NCBI GenBank assembly: GCA_001931905.2
Contig: MSJI02000401.1
Coordinates: 1 to 16,816 of the forward strand
Direction: 5' to 3'
Length of the DNA: 16,816 nucleotides
Source of the DNA: Cladosporium sp. IMV 00045
Lineage: Eukaryota > Ascomycota > Dothideomycetes > Cladosporiales > Cladosporiaceae
Shown: positions 9,089-16,816 of the stretch, in pieces
Position numbering within the stretch: the first letter of the stretch is position 1
Layout of the letters: each line of letters starts with the position of its first letter
Made by a program: the position numbers and the translations under genes
The notes under the pieces: model-generated
What the model was told of the DNA's origin: nothing
Seen by the model: only the letters and a program-made list of their open reading frames with translations
The model's database searches: none

Positions 9089-9941
9089 TCACCTGCCGCC
9101 CTTTCTGGTCTTCTTCCTGCCGGAGAAAGTCATACTGTTCTGAGGCTTGGGCTTGGCCTTGCGCTTTTCAATCTTGGATTTCTTGAGGGCGCGGTCGGCC
9201 TTTTGCTTGGTGATGCTGCGCTCCTGCGTCGTGGTTCTGGTCAAGGGCGCGCCGTCGGCGTCGTCGTCTTGCATGGCGTCGGGATCTGCTGATCGAAGTG
9301 CCCACGAGGGCCTTGAGTCAGCTGATTTGTTCCTTGCCTTCCCGTTCCTTGACATTTCCTTTTGACGAGAATGTGAAGGTGTTGTGAATTCGTGGTGCTG
9401 TGACTCCCCGCCCCCAATCTTAAGTGTCTGTTGCAGTGGAATCGCTTTCGAAACCGAGGCGCAGATTGCCGTCGAGATCAAAACCTAGAATGTCACTGGA
9501 AGCACCCAAGAGATGAAAGAAGAGCTGCTCCTGCGACAGGGCCAATTGGCCAGCTCTGTCTAAGATCGGTGTCGCAGGTATGCTGTCGCTGGAGGGAGGG
9601 GTTGAAGGTGGGTTGAGGTGTTGGTTGCGATGGTGGTCCTGGGCGAAGATTGGGGGAATCGGGATAGAAAGAGAAGGCGTACCTTCTGCAGTGGCTCCCG
9701 AGTCCTTCTTAGCAGAGTCTGCGTGCCGCGTGTCAGTCTTGTTCGAGGCAATCTGCGGTTTGCGAGTCTGCTCACCCTGCTCGATCTCCATCTCTTCTCT
9801 AGGCGCTTTCGGCTGCCTCGCCAGCTCGAGGAGCTTTGCGGACAATCTCTCGTTGCGCGCAGCCTCGACCGGACCGAAGACCCTCTTGGAGAGGGCCTGG
9901 TGGTTCTTCTTCACACGGCTTGCTCTGAGTCCCTTTGCCAT
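9089..9941 (-). CDS. UPF0642/DUF2423 small basic nucleolar-type protein (YBL028C-like)
   Basis: The start (plus-strand CAT 9939-9941) gives MAKGLRASRVKKN, the hallmark N-terminus of the fungal UPF0642/DUF2423 family. The block VFGPVEAARNERLSAKLLEL (residues 21-40) follows. The last exon ends in a Lys/Arg-rich tail with SMTFSGRKKTRKGGR, the family's usual C-terminal signature. Yeast YBL028C is nucleolar and linked to pre-60S ribosomes; that role is carried over by homology. My preferred model on the minus strand is exon 1 9941-9776 and exon 2 9285-9089, giving 120 aa, near the family's usual length. The donor is GTGAGC (at 9775), with CTGAC and CAG at the acceptor; both splice phases agree and the joined acidic stretch MEIEQ-DPDAMQDDDAD is typical. 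The intron would be 490 nt, long for a fungus. A second donor, GTACGC (at 9682), has the same phase and would give 151 aa. Without splicing, the frame runs on to a stop at 9420-9422 (173 aa). Family call firm, internal structure uncertain. Confidence 0.8.
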
Positions 9942-11426
9942 CGTGTCTGTGGAGTGGTATGGGTTTTGGGGAGGAATAAAGCGAGAAGATGGCGAACTTG
10001 CGACCTTTGAAGAGAAATCCAAAAGGCGAAGTTCATGCCGCGCTAGCGATTAAGGTAGTAGTGTGGGGGCGGGCCGCGCGACTGCCTGGCCGCTTCCATC
10101 AACTTTCTGGTACCGGAGAGCGTTCTGGCTGTAGGGTAACATGGAGACATCACGATTCTGTCAAGGGATCGCGGAAAATTACTGACACATTTGGAGTGAA
10201 TGTGTGGCTGTGGTGTTTCCGTCTCCGTGTCAGAGGGAGTAGACCTCCGAACAGAGTATCATCTGGGCTTTCTGATCGACAGACGCTCTTATCGATGCTT
10301 GCTTCTAGATGTTGGGACATACACGACCAAGGAGCGTTACCTCGGGACGGACTTCTTTGCAGCGGTATTTCGTTGAGTCCGATGCATGGCTACAAGCCGG
10401 GAAGGTCATTGATTGGAGGAAGAAGGAAAGCATACTGGGGTTCGTTATCACGTACAGTGATTCCATCAGCCACCTGCTTGTGCGCCTGGATATGCCTAAA
10501 CCGATGTACATGAGTCTCCCATGCTCAATCAGTCAATCAGATTGCTCGAGTCATCATAGCTTGTTGCGTGATGTTGACTCGACTCGGGCGTGTTGTTTGA
10601 TCTTTGACTGACGATTCTGCGAATTTTGTGTATAACGCATACATACATGTAGTTATGCGTGCCTTCGATTTCACAGGCTTCTGACATGTGACTACTGTGA
10701 GAGTGAGCAGCTTGTGAATACTGATGCACTGAAATCGTACTGAATAAGGGACTCGACATGTTCCGCGATCCACGAGTGCTTAATGCAGCTTCTGGAACGA
10801 GAGTTCACATGCATGTTTTTATGTGTTTGTTCCTCTGCTGACCTGATCTGAAGCACGGCCGGCTCATCGCCTGGCTCCGGAGACAGCCGCTCAAAAATAT
10901 TCGGAGGGTGGAGGTTTGTCTTTAACTTCGGCTGAGAGCAGTGACGGAGGCGTTTGGACTTCAACTCTTGGCAGAGCGCTCAATGCGCGAGGGAAGACAT
11001 CATCTTTGCGACTTCTCGTGCAAGGTGAAATCCGCACGAGCTAGCTGCGTAGACGCAACACTCAGCCTGCTGCGGTTGGCTTCATTTTCCTTACCTGTTA
11101 CAACTGTGCAATGATCATGTGATCGCGCCTAACAACACAGCCAGCCAGCAAAAGAAGTGACACGACCTGAGCTCTTGCCGCAGCGACTCCCGCAATGTGC
11201 CCTGCAGAGCCTGGACACTCGCGCCTTCCTCTTCTTTGACACTGCCACGGCTTCCGCCAGCAGTTGATCCTTCCTCGTATAGACTCCACGACCCTCGCTG
11301 CGGAAGAACCATCTTTTTACGCCTATCTGAACCGATCACGACTCGCCCAACTACCGTCGCCAGCGCGGACCTTTCACTACAACACCCGCCTCTGCGCTTT
11401 GCGCGCACGTTGAAGAGCAAGGAAAC
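9942..11426. promoter_or_regulatory. Divergent promoter region of UPF0642 and SUMO-ligase genes
   Basis: This 1485-bp region separates two head-to-head genes and holds both promoters and leaders. It contains an 8-bp inverted repeat of an AP-1/Gcn4-like half-site (10546-10582). The longest frame inside it (9989-10513, plus, 174 codons) starts within the UPF0642 leader and resembles no family. The last 200 bp before ATG 11427 are C/T-rich, as is common in fungal leaders. No RNA gene is seen. Confidence 0.45.
10546..10582. repeat. Inverted repeat TCGAGTCA-N21-TGACTCGA
   Basis: A perfect 8-bp inverted repeat has arms at 10546-10553 and 10575-10582. Each arm contains GAGTCA or its complement TGACTC, the half-site of Gcn4/CpcA and AP-1 type bZIP factors. 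It sits in the middle of the divergent promoter region. The structure is visible; the factor is a guess. Confidence 0.4.
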
Positions 11427-13492
11427 ATGGCTTCTGGAGGGCACGTACTCGCGCAGCAGCGACCGAACGTCGAAGCGCGCATCAAGGTTCTGATCAACGA
11501 AGACCTTAAGAAGATCTGCAAAGCCTACGGACAACCCGTCTCTGGAACCAAGGTCGTCTACAAAAGAGGTGTATCGCAGGTGAGTGAATCTACATGAGAA
11601 TCGCAAGCCAAGAAGGCGGAGCGGAGCGGGATGTGGGGAAGCGCTCGAGTTGAAGACGAGGGTGCTTCTTGTCGAATCGCGCAGTCGCTTAATTACCTAC
11701 ATCCTCACCCTCAATCGACAATCGGCGCGAGTACGAGCTGGATGCGACTCGGACAATTTGCTGACAACACACAGTACTCGAGGAGATCGTCGCCAAAGGC
11801 GACCCGATCGCATTCGACGAGTTCAAGCACCGCGTTTCGAATCACGGTCTTGCGCCACAGCACGAACAAGGGAGCTTCAGCGGCGGCGGCGCTCCCTACA
11901 GACCATCTGGCATGGCGCCTGGAGCTGCCGCGAGAGCAGCAATGGGCGCACCCATGTCGAGACGTGAGTGCCCAGCTTCAGCCTCACCAAGCGAATTACC
12001 AACTGACAAGGCAACAGTGACATTCAAGCCAAGCCCTTTCTACAACGTGGTGGGCGATGTTCTGAGACCGACTGATCTACCAGGTAGATAATCCCGTCCC
12101 CTCACCTGCTTTAAAGGAACCACTTACCAGATGCTAATAGGCCTGGCAGAAATGCCCCAAAATCGCCACACCGTCAGAGCTGAAATCAAGCTCAGTGACC
12201 AACACGCACGGCAGCTCAAAGATGACCCAAGCATGCGACTAATGCTGTACTGCGGTCAAAATACTGGCATCAATCCATACGCGGCGATCGATATTGCCTT
12301 CCCAAATCAGATCGAAGTTAAGGTCAACGGCGACGACGTGAAGTCAAATTACAAGGGACTGAAAAATCAACCCGGATCGACAAAGCCGGCAGATATCACA
12401 ACCTACATCCGCAAGCTCGCTGGTTACCCTAACCAAATATCAGTCTGCTACGCCTTGACCCAACGACGCTTCTCATATGTCGTCTCCCTGGTGAAACGCC
12501 ACTCCGCAGAGGAACTCGCACAGCGTATTAAGAGTGCGCGTGTGATCCCCAAGATCCAGGTGATCGAGGAGATGAGCAAAGCAAATGCAGATCCCGATAT
12601 CGAAACGTCAAGCTCAAAGATGTCGCTCAAGGATCCGGTTTCAATCACTCGCATCACCATGCCCATCCGCTCCACGGTATGCCAACATACACAGTGCTTC
12701 GATGGTCGATTCTTCATGGAGCTCCAAGAGCAAGCACCCACCTGGCAATGTCCCATTTGCGCCAAGACCGTCAGCTTCGAGAGCCTATGCGTGGACAAAT
12801 ACTTCGAAGAGATCCTCAACACCACCGACAAATCCATTGAACAAGTCACCATCGAGCCCAATGGGCAGTGGATCGTGGAACAGGAGGATGAAGACAAAGG
12901 CAAGAGCAATCAAGCGAAAGGAGAAGCCAGAGCAGCCTGGGACGACGACTTTGACGACGATGTCATCGAAGTCCTGGACGATTCACCGAAAGCTCATACC
13001 AACGGGGTCAAGCAAGAGTTGACGACCGCATCACCAATGGGCCCTCCTGGACTCTCATTCAACACACCGCCAGTATCATCACGAGAAGCTAGTGTCGCCC
13101 GTTCCAATGCATCAGCACAACGCCCCACCGGTAGCAACAAGCGCTCCGCCAGCGCGGTGATCGATCTCACATTGGATGACGAGGAGGAAGAGCAACCGCC
13201 AAGGCCGGCGAAACGGCAGACAACAGGTAATCCACTGGGCGGACCGACGAGTTCCTTCAATACCCCTCCGGCCGTGCCAGAGCCATCGAGACATCAGGCT
13301 TACCATCAGCAGCCCGCTGAAAGCTCCACTTCGCACCGACCTTTCAGCGCTGGACAACCCATGCGACCGCCAACCAACCAACACGCTTTCGCTGGCCCTC
13401 AGTCCCCGCCCCGCGCATCGCCATTTGCCAACGTCTACCACAACAGCCATACGTCCCGCCTCGACTGGACTCAAACAGCCCAGCTCGCATGA
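11427..13492 (+). CDS. SUMO E3 ligase, Siz/PIAS family (SAP-PINIT-SP-RING)
   Basis: Siz/PIAS ligases help Ubc9 transfer SUMO to nuclear targets. Exons: 11427-about 11568, about 11775-11963, 12018-12083, 12141-13492. Introns 2 (54 nt, GTGAGT, CTGAC) and 3 (57 nt) are canonical and in phase. Exon 1 and the start of exon 2 encode a SAP-type DNA-binding motif (LKKICKAYGQPVSGTK, then EEIVAKGDPIAF). The PINIT domain begins at FKPSPFYNVVGDVL and runs through GLKNQPGSTKPADITTYIRK. The SP-RING (12650-12800) shows the expected C-x-H-x2-C...C-x2-C ligands (VCQHTQC, QCPIC) and lacks two RING cysteines, as the family does. The tail has two SUMO-interacting motifs, VIEVLDD (12962) and VIDLTLDD (13157). Intron 1 (about 205 nt) has no fully satisfying canonical junction: GT 11569/AG 11774 gives 582 aa and GT 11580/AG 11782 gives 583 aa, but both drop 3-4 residues expected in the SAP helix. 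The raw frame stops at 13492, while coding-like sequence continues to 13799. The family call is firm. Confidence 0.9.
12962..13072 (+). repeat. SIM-SFNTPP module, copy 1
   Basis: This 37-codon stretch starts with the hydrophobic-acidic motif VIEVLDD and ends in SFNTPP. Its last 17 residues align without gaps to copy 2 (TTxxPxGxPxxSFNTPP pattern). It lies in the disordered tail of the SUMO ligase, after the SP-RING. Confidence 0.6.
13157..13270 (+). repeat. SIM-SFNTPP module, copy 2
   Basis: This 38-codon stretch starts with the classic SUMO-interacting motif VIDLTLDD plus an acidic run and ends in SFNTPP. The nucleotide sequence has diverged from copy 1, so the duplication, if real, is old. 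Confidence 0.6.
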
Positions 13493-13799
13493 ACGGATAC
13501 GGTCCATTTTCAATGCGACCACCTTCGCGCGGCTACGAGTCTTCCCAATCGCCCGCGGGCCAGCGAGTCCACTTTACCAGCAACAACAACACCAGTCCCA
13601 GCATGACTCTCGGAACGGATATCCGCCTGCGTCTGCGTTCATGACTGCATCTCAGCATCGTCTCCAGCAGCAACAACAACAACAACAACAGCAGCCGCCG
13701 CAGCAAAGGCAGAACGACAACTCGCAGCATAGCTACCCAGGTTCCGGGCCCGGCACCTGGAGGAGCGATTACTCGTCGTCATACAACGGGGCCGGCTGA
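13489..13799 (+). other. Frame-shifted C-terminal continuation of the SUMO ligase
   Basis: After the raw stop at 13490-13492, coding-like sequence goes on in two other frames. The frame read from about 13440 gives PYVPPRLDSN, then MNGYGPFSMRPPSRGYESS, up to about 13565. The next frame gives PLYQQQQHQSQHDSRNGYPP, a polyglutamine run, and ends at TGA 13797-13799 after DYSSSYNGAG. Proline, tyrosine, glutamine and serine content matches a Siz tail. Each step is equivalent to one missing base (near CCACAAC at 13438-13446 and near GTCCAC at about 13565). I see no GTRNGT-type donor between 13280 and 13560 that would make an intron explain it. It is either sequence error or real damage. Confidence 0.6.
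13665..13694 (+). repeat. CAG/CAA trinucleotide repeat (10 Gln codons)
   Basis: Ten consecutive CAG or CAA units (2 CAG, 6 CAA, 2 CAG) would encode polyglutamine in the displaced tail frame of the SUMO ligase. A shorter related run lies near 13577-13593. Such tracts vary in length between strains. Confidence 0.85.
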
Positions 13800-15505
13800 G
13801 AACACCAAACGGCAGCCTGCACGAATCGAGCAGTATGAGACAAGACGCAGACTCTAGCAGCTCATGAACCACACAAACCCCTGCGAAACCCGCAAAATCT
13901 CCAACAACTTGACTCACAAGCATCAAGGCGGCGCATACGGCCAAGGAACAACAGCGAAGGAGTTTCGCCATCATCCTTTTGAACATCTTATTTTCTGCCC
14001 TTTCTCACGTAGGGCTGGTTTGCTTCTTCCATAAAAAGCATCTTTTGAGACGACCAACATCCGGCCGTCATTCCCTTTGTGTATGTAAAGTTACCACGGC
14101 GTGGGAGAGTGTGAGATACCCGAGTTTTCCCTTTTCTCTTTTCTTTGCGTGGGAGTAAGAAGGAAGAAGGAAAGCGAGACGGAGGCGGAGAGGATAACCG
14201 CCGGATCGTTAGGAGGTACCTCCGACAGCACTACATAGTGATCACCGATGGCGACAAGTGTATTGAACAGACGATTGAAACTTCCACTGTTTTGTAAAAC
14301 ATACATATGTGTATGACAACGACGACCAACAACAAAGCGGCAAATAATAGAGCAGGCATGCGTCTGGGTTCACAAGAAGATTAAAGATGTGATGGATTTG
14401 TTCTGGACTGCACAAAGCTGCAAACCAGGCGGCCTCGACAAATCCTACGATCAGAAATCAGAACATAATCCACCGTCGTCATACGACTCTCCCTCTCGTT
14501 CCTTCACCGACAAAATAACGTTTTGATCGCGGATTGAACGTCTGCGCAACGATCATTGCCACAAAGGCGAGATCCGCAATAAACGATACTTATAGTAAGG
14601 AGCAAAAAGATCTTTCGGCGAGAAGAGAAAATCGGAGCCCAGCGCAATGTGATTGGGAGAGAGGGAGGATCGTCTTTTGTGACGAAAAAGGCACGCCACA
14701 GCGACAAGCTGGTTTTTGGAATGCAAAGATCAGTCCACAAAAACCATGAACTGTCATTCTCCACATGCCGACGTCTCCGTGATGATCGAAGTGTGGCATC
14801 GCAGGGAAGCGCGAACGTCCCAGATGCTCAGTTCAAGATAGAGCTCCAACTGGCTGGAGATGGAGCTCGCCTCGCAAGCGCCGACGACGCGGATCACCCT
14901 TCTCACGACAGGTGCAGGGAAGGCAAGGAGTCTAGTCCAGTCTTCTCTCGTGAAACACAGACACGACAGGGCGGATTATCAGATCGAAACTAATCAGACC
15001 ACTTTCACGAGCATCAGATAAAACAGGGGCAAAAAGCGGCGCGTGGCAAGTCAGAGACGAGACGTTTGCCCACCGAACAACCCAATTTCCGCGCTCTTTC
15101 CGATCCTCCTCATACCACGCTAGAGAAGTCCGCCCAGGAACAAGGTGATGGAAGGGCCAATTAGAGTTGATCCGACAGGGACCAACAGCGCGGGAGCAAC
15201 CTCTTTCCACCTCTTCCACGCCATTTTGCCTTGCTCGCCACGTTGAGACCCTGCAGGCGCCGTATGCACCTTTCTCCACCTTTTGCGCGTAAATTTGGAC
15301 AGGTCAAGGGAAAGTGGCCTGATTTTGTTGTTGCTGCTGCTTGAGAGCTGCGCTGCTCGCTCCCACAGACCCCTGGCACCTGGGCAAATCTGCTGCTGTT
15401 TGTCGCTCTGCTCGGTCGCCGGCAAACGGTGCTGGTGCTGTCTAGTGCGTGCGCGACTAGTTGGCCTCATGCCATTCTTGCGACTACACGCGGCAGATTG
15501 CAGTG

Positions 15506-15510
15506 CCAAT
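15506..15510. promoter_or_regulatory. CCAAT box upstream of ERG3
   Basis: CCAAT lies about 460 bp before the ERG3 ATG, within GCCAATTAG; the same 9-mer occurs at 15156-15164. The fungal CCAAT-binding (Hap/CBC) complex is known to control ergosterol genes in several moulds. A five-base match is weak evidence by itself. Confidence 0.3.
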
Positions 15511-15608
15511 TAGTGAGCTGACTTTGTGCAATCGCCCTGTCACGGCTCGTCGGTTCGCCTGATCCGTATATCCTCATCCTTATCCTTCCCTTTTCTTCCA
15601 CTCGCCAT

Positions 15609-15701
15609 ATGCTTCCTCTTCCCTACTTGACTTTCTCTCTCTTCAAAAACACTACACCCCTCTGCCTGTCCGCCTTCAATTCTCATCAAGTAAGCTTGTG
15701 A
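15609..15701 (+). other. Possible upstream ORF in the ERG3 leader
   Basis: A 30-residue ATG frame ends in TGA 269 nt before the ERG3 start. A GTAAGC word at 15690 near its end could be the donor of a 5' untranslated intron (a possible acceptor is CACTAG at 15766), though no good branch point is seen. It matters only if the transcript begins before 15609. Confidence 0.25.
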
Positions 15702-15970
15702 GATCGGCAGGGAAGCTTGGATCGTACGACTTCAAATTACCATCCTCCCTCCTGCAACCCCACTAGCTCCCGAGCATTGAAAGGAGCCAAAACACGCCTC
15801 GAGAGTTTAAAAATAATAATCCTACACAACCACCACCACCACTCTCCTACACTCCCACGCGTTCTCGCTTTCGCCTTCGCGATTATCAATCTTCCACACC
15901 CTCTCGACACCGCCGTCAACACAGCCATCCCCATCGTACCACGCCACTCGGCGTAAGCAATCCGCCAGCC

Positions 15971-16816
15971 ATGGACGTCGTCCTCGAGGTCGCCGACGCC
16001 TTCATGTTCGATCGCATGTACGCGAACCTCCTGCCCATACACTCCGCCTTCTCCGCCTTCGACCCCATCACCACCCTCACCGCCGGCTTCAAGGGCTACG
16101 ACAACTCTTCCACATTCGCCGATGCCACACAATCCGCCCCTGTGGCCTCCAGCGCGTGGCAGTTCGAGCCCGCGAGCCAATACTTCAGCGTGCAGCCCAG
16201 CGAGTATGCGTGGATGAGCAGGTGGCCTAGAGACAATGTTTACAGACAGTTCGTCAGCTTGTACATCCTCACATGGTAAGTTTGAGATTCCTCCTTGTTG
16301 AGCTTGAGATGCGTTCAGAACAGCAAGACTGACAATCCACCGCAGGCTCTTCGGCGCCCTTATCTACGCCACATTCGCATCCCTCAGCTACATCTTCATC
16401 TTCGACAAGACCACCTTCCAACACCCCAAATACCTCAAGAACCAGATGCGCCTGGAGATCAAGCAAACCCTCGAAGCGATCCCCATAATGGCCATCTTCA
16501 CCGTGCCCTTCTTCGTCGCCGAAGTCCGCAACCTCAGCTTCATCTACGACAGCGCAACCGACCCAGGCTTCACCCACCCCATCCTGAGCATCTTCGGCAA
16601 CGCGTGGAACTACCTGCAATTCCCCGTCTTCCTGAGCTTCACCGACTTCGGCATCTACTGGATCCACCGCGCCCTGCACAGCAAGATGCTGTACAAGCGC
16701 CTGCACAAGCCGCACCACAAATGGATCATGCCCACGCCCTTCGCCTCGCACGCCTTCCACCCGCTCGACGGCTTCGCGCAATCCGTCCCCTACCACCTCT
16801 TCCCCTTCATCTTCCC
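15971..16816 (+). CDS. ERG3: Sterol C-5 desaturase (5' part, cut by window edge)
   Basis: Erg3 is an ER membrane di-iron enzyme that puts the C5-C6 double bond into episterol in late ergosterol synthesis, using oxygen and electrons from cytochrome b5. Exons: 15971-16275 and 16346 to beyond 16816. The 70-nt intron is canonical (GTAAGT, GACTGACAA branch, CGCAG) and splits a Trp codon. The first 258 residues are visible. The N-terminus MDVVLEVADAFMFD aligns with yeast Erg3 (MDLVLEVADHYVLD). Membrane segments lie at about 92-122, 145-165 and 190-208. Two of the three histidine boxes are present: HRALH (209-213) and HKPHH (222-226), followed by ASHAFHP; the third lies outside the window. Codons in exon 2 end overwhelmingly in C, a bias not seen in the other genes here and a sign of high expression. 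The start context GCCAGCCATGG is strong. Identity is essentially certain. Confidence 0.97.

Larger units (their letters stand above)
13800..15970. other. SUMO-ligase 3' region and ERG3 promoter/leader
   Basis: These 2.17 kb have no convincing gene. The first 500 bp or so should hold the SUMO-ligase 3' untranslated region; at 14120-14200 a pyrimidine run is followed by a purine run that could partly pair. The last 500 bp look like a strong fungal promoter and leader: CCAAT boxes at 15157-15161 and 15506-15510 (both in the word GCCAATTAG) and a long C/T-rich stretch from about 15565 to 15700. Several minus-strand frames of 70-130 codons match nothing known; one ends in a hydrophobic segment (15120-15224). 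Confidence 0.5.

Noticed and set aside
9286..9775. Intron-hosted C/D snoRNA in the UPF0642 gene
   Set aside because: CTGA words occur but I find no RTGATGA C box or terminal stem on the gene strand.
9989..10513. 174-codon plus-strand frame between the UPF0642 and SUMO-ligase genes
   Set aside because: It begins inside the UPF0642 leader, resembles no family and has no supporting splice or context signals.
14120..14200. Hairpin or H-DNA from a pyrimidine run followed by a purine run
   Set aside because: The arms pair only partly and neither is a clean mirror or inverted repeat; ordinary low-complexity 3' sequence explains it.
14885..14910. SREBP-type sterol element (GGATCACCC) upstream of ERG3
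   Set aside because: It differs at two or more positions from the usual ATCACCCCAC-like core and lies more than 1 kb from the start.
15717..15956. 79-codon frame just upstream of ERG3
   Set aside because: It opens with TTG, not ATG, and is Pro/His/Asn-rich leader sequence with no start codon.

Overview
This is nuclear DNA from a filamentous ascomycete, most likely a Dothideomycete. The evidence is short GT-AG introns (54-70 nt) with CTGAC-type branch points, roughly 1 gene per 2-3 kb, long disordered protein tails, and fungus-specific families (UPF0642/DUF2423, Siz-type SUMO ligase, Erg3, a TM7S3/TM198-domain protein). The order-level guess is inference. No bacterial, viral, transposon or CRISPR structure is visible.

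Layout. (1) 388-1668, minus: a one-exon membrane acyltransferase of the PlsC/LCLAT1 type (lysophospholipid acylation). (2) 2076-3463, plus, divergent from gene 1 across a 407-bp shared promoter: a two-exon NAD/NADH kinase of the mitochondrial Pos5 type. (3) 3464-4974: intergenic, no convincing gene. (4) 4975-8289, plus: a one-exon 1104-aa protein with a signal peptide, seven membrane segments (DUF4203/TM7S3-TM198-like) and a disordered tail of about 750 residues. (5) 9089-9941, minus, convergent with gene 4: a small basic UPF0642/DUF2423 protein (yeast YBL028C-like), apparently with an unusually long intron. (6) 11427-about 13799, plus: a Siz/PIAS SUMO E3 ligase (SAP, PINIT, SP-RING, two SUMO-interacting motifs), with three places where the reading frame appears to slip by one base. 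(7) 13800-15970: intergenic, holding the SUMO-ligase 3' region and the ERG3 promoter and leader. (8) 15971 to the window end, plus: the 5' part of ERG3, sterol C-5 desaturase, cut by the edge.

The genes are ordinary, dispersed housekeeping functions (lipid remodelling, NADPH supply, ribosome biogenesis, SUMOylation, ergosterol synthesis), not a cluster or operon. Erg3 and the acyltransferase both act on membrane lipids, but they are about 14 kb apart and nothing shows they are linked.

I see no clear new biological system. The points most worth a second look are: the frame slips in the SUMO ligase (sequence error versus decay); a duplicated 'SUMO-interacting motif + SFNTPP' module in its tail; the long intron of the UPF0642 gene, which stays open in frame with exon 1 for over 100 codons; and the signal-peptide/seven-TM/giant-tail protein.
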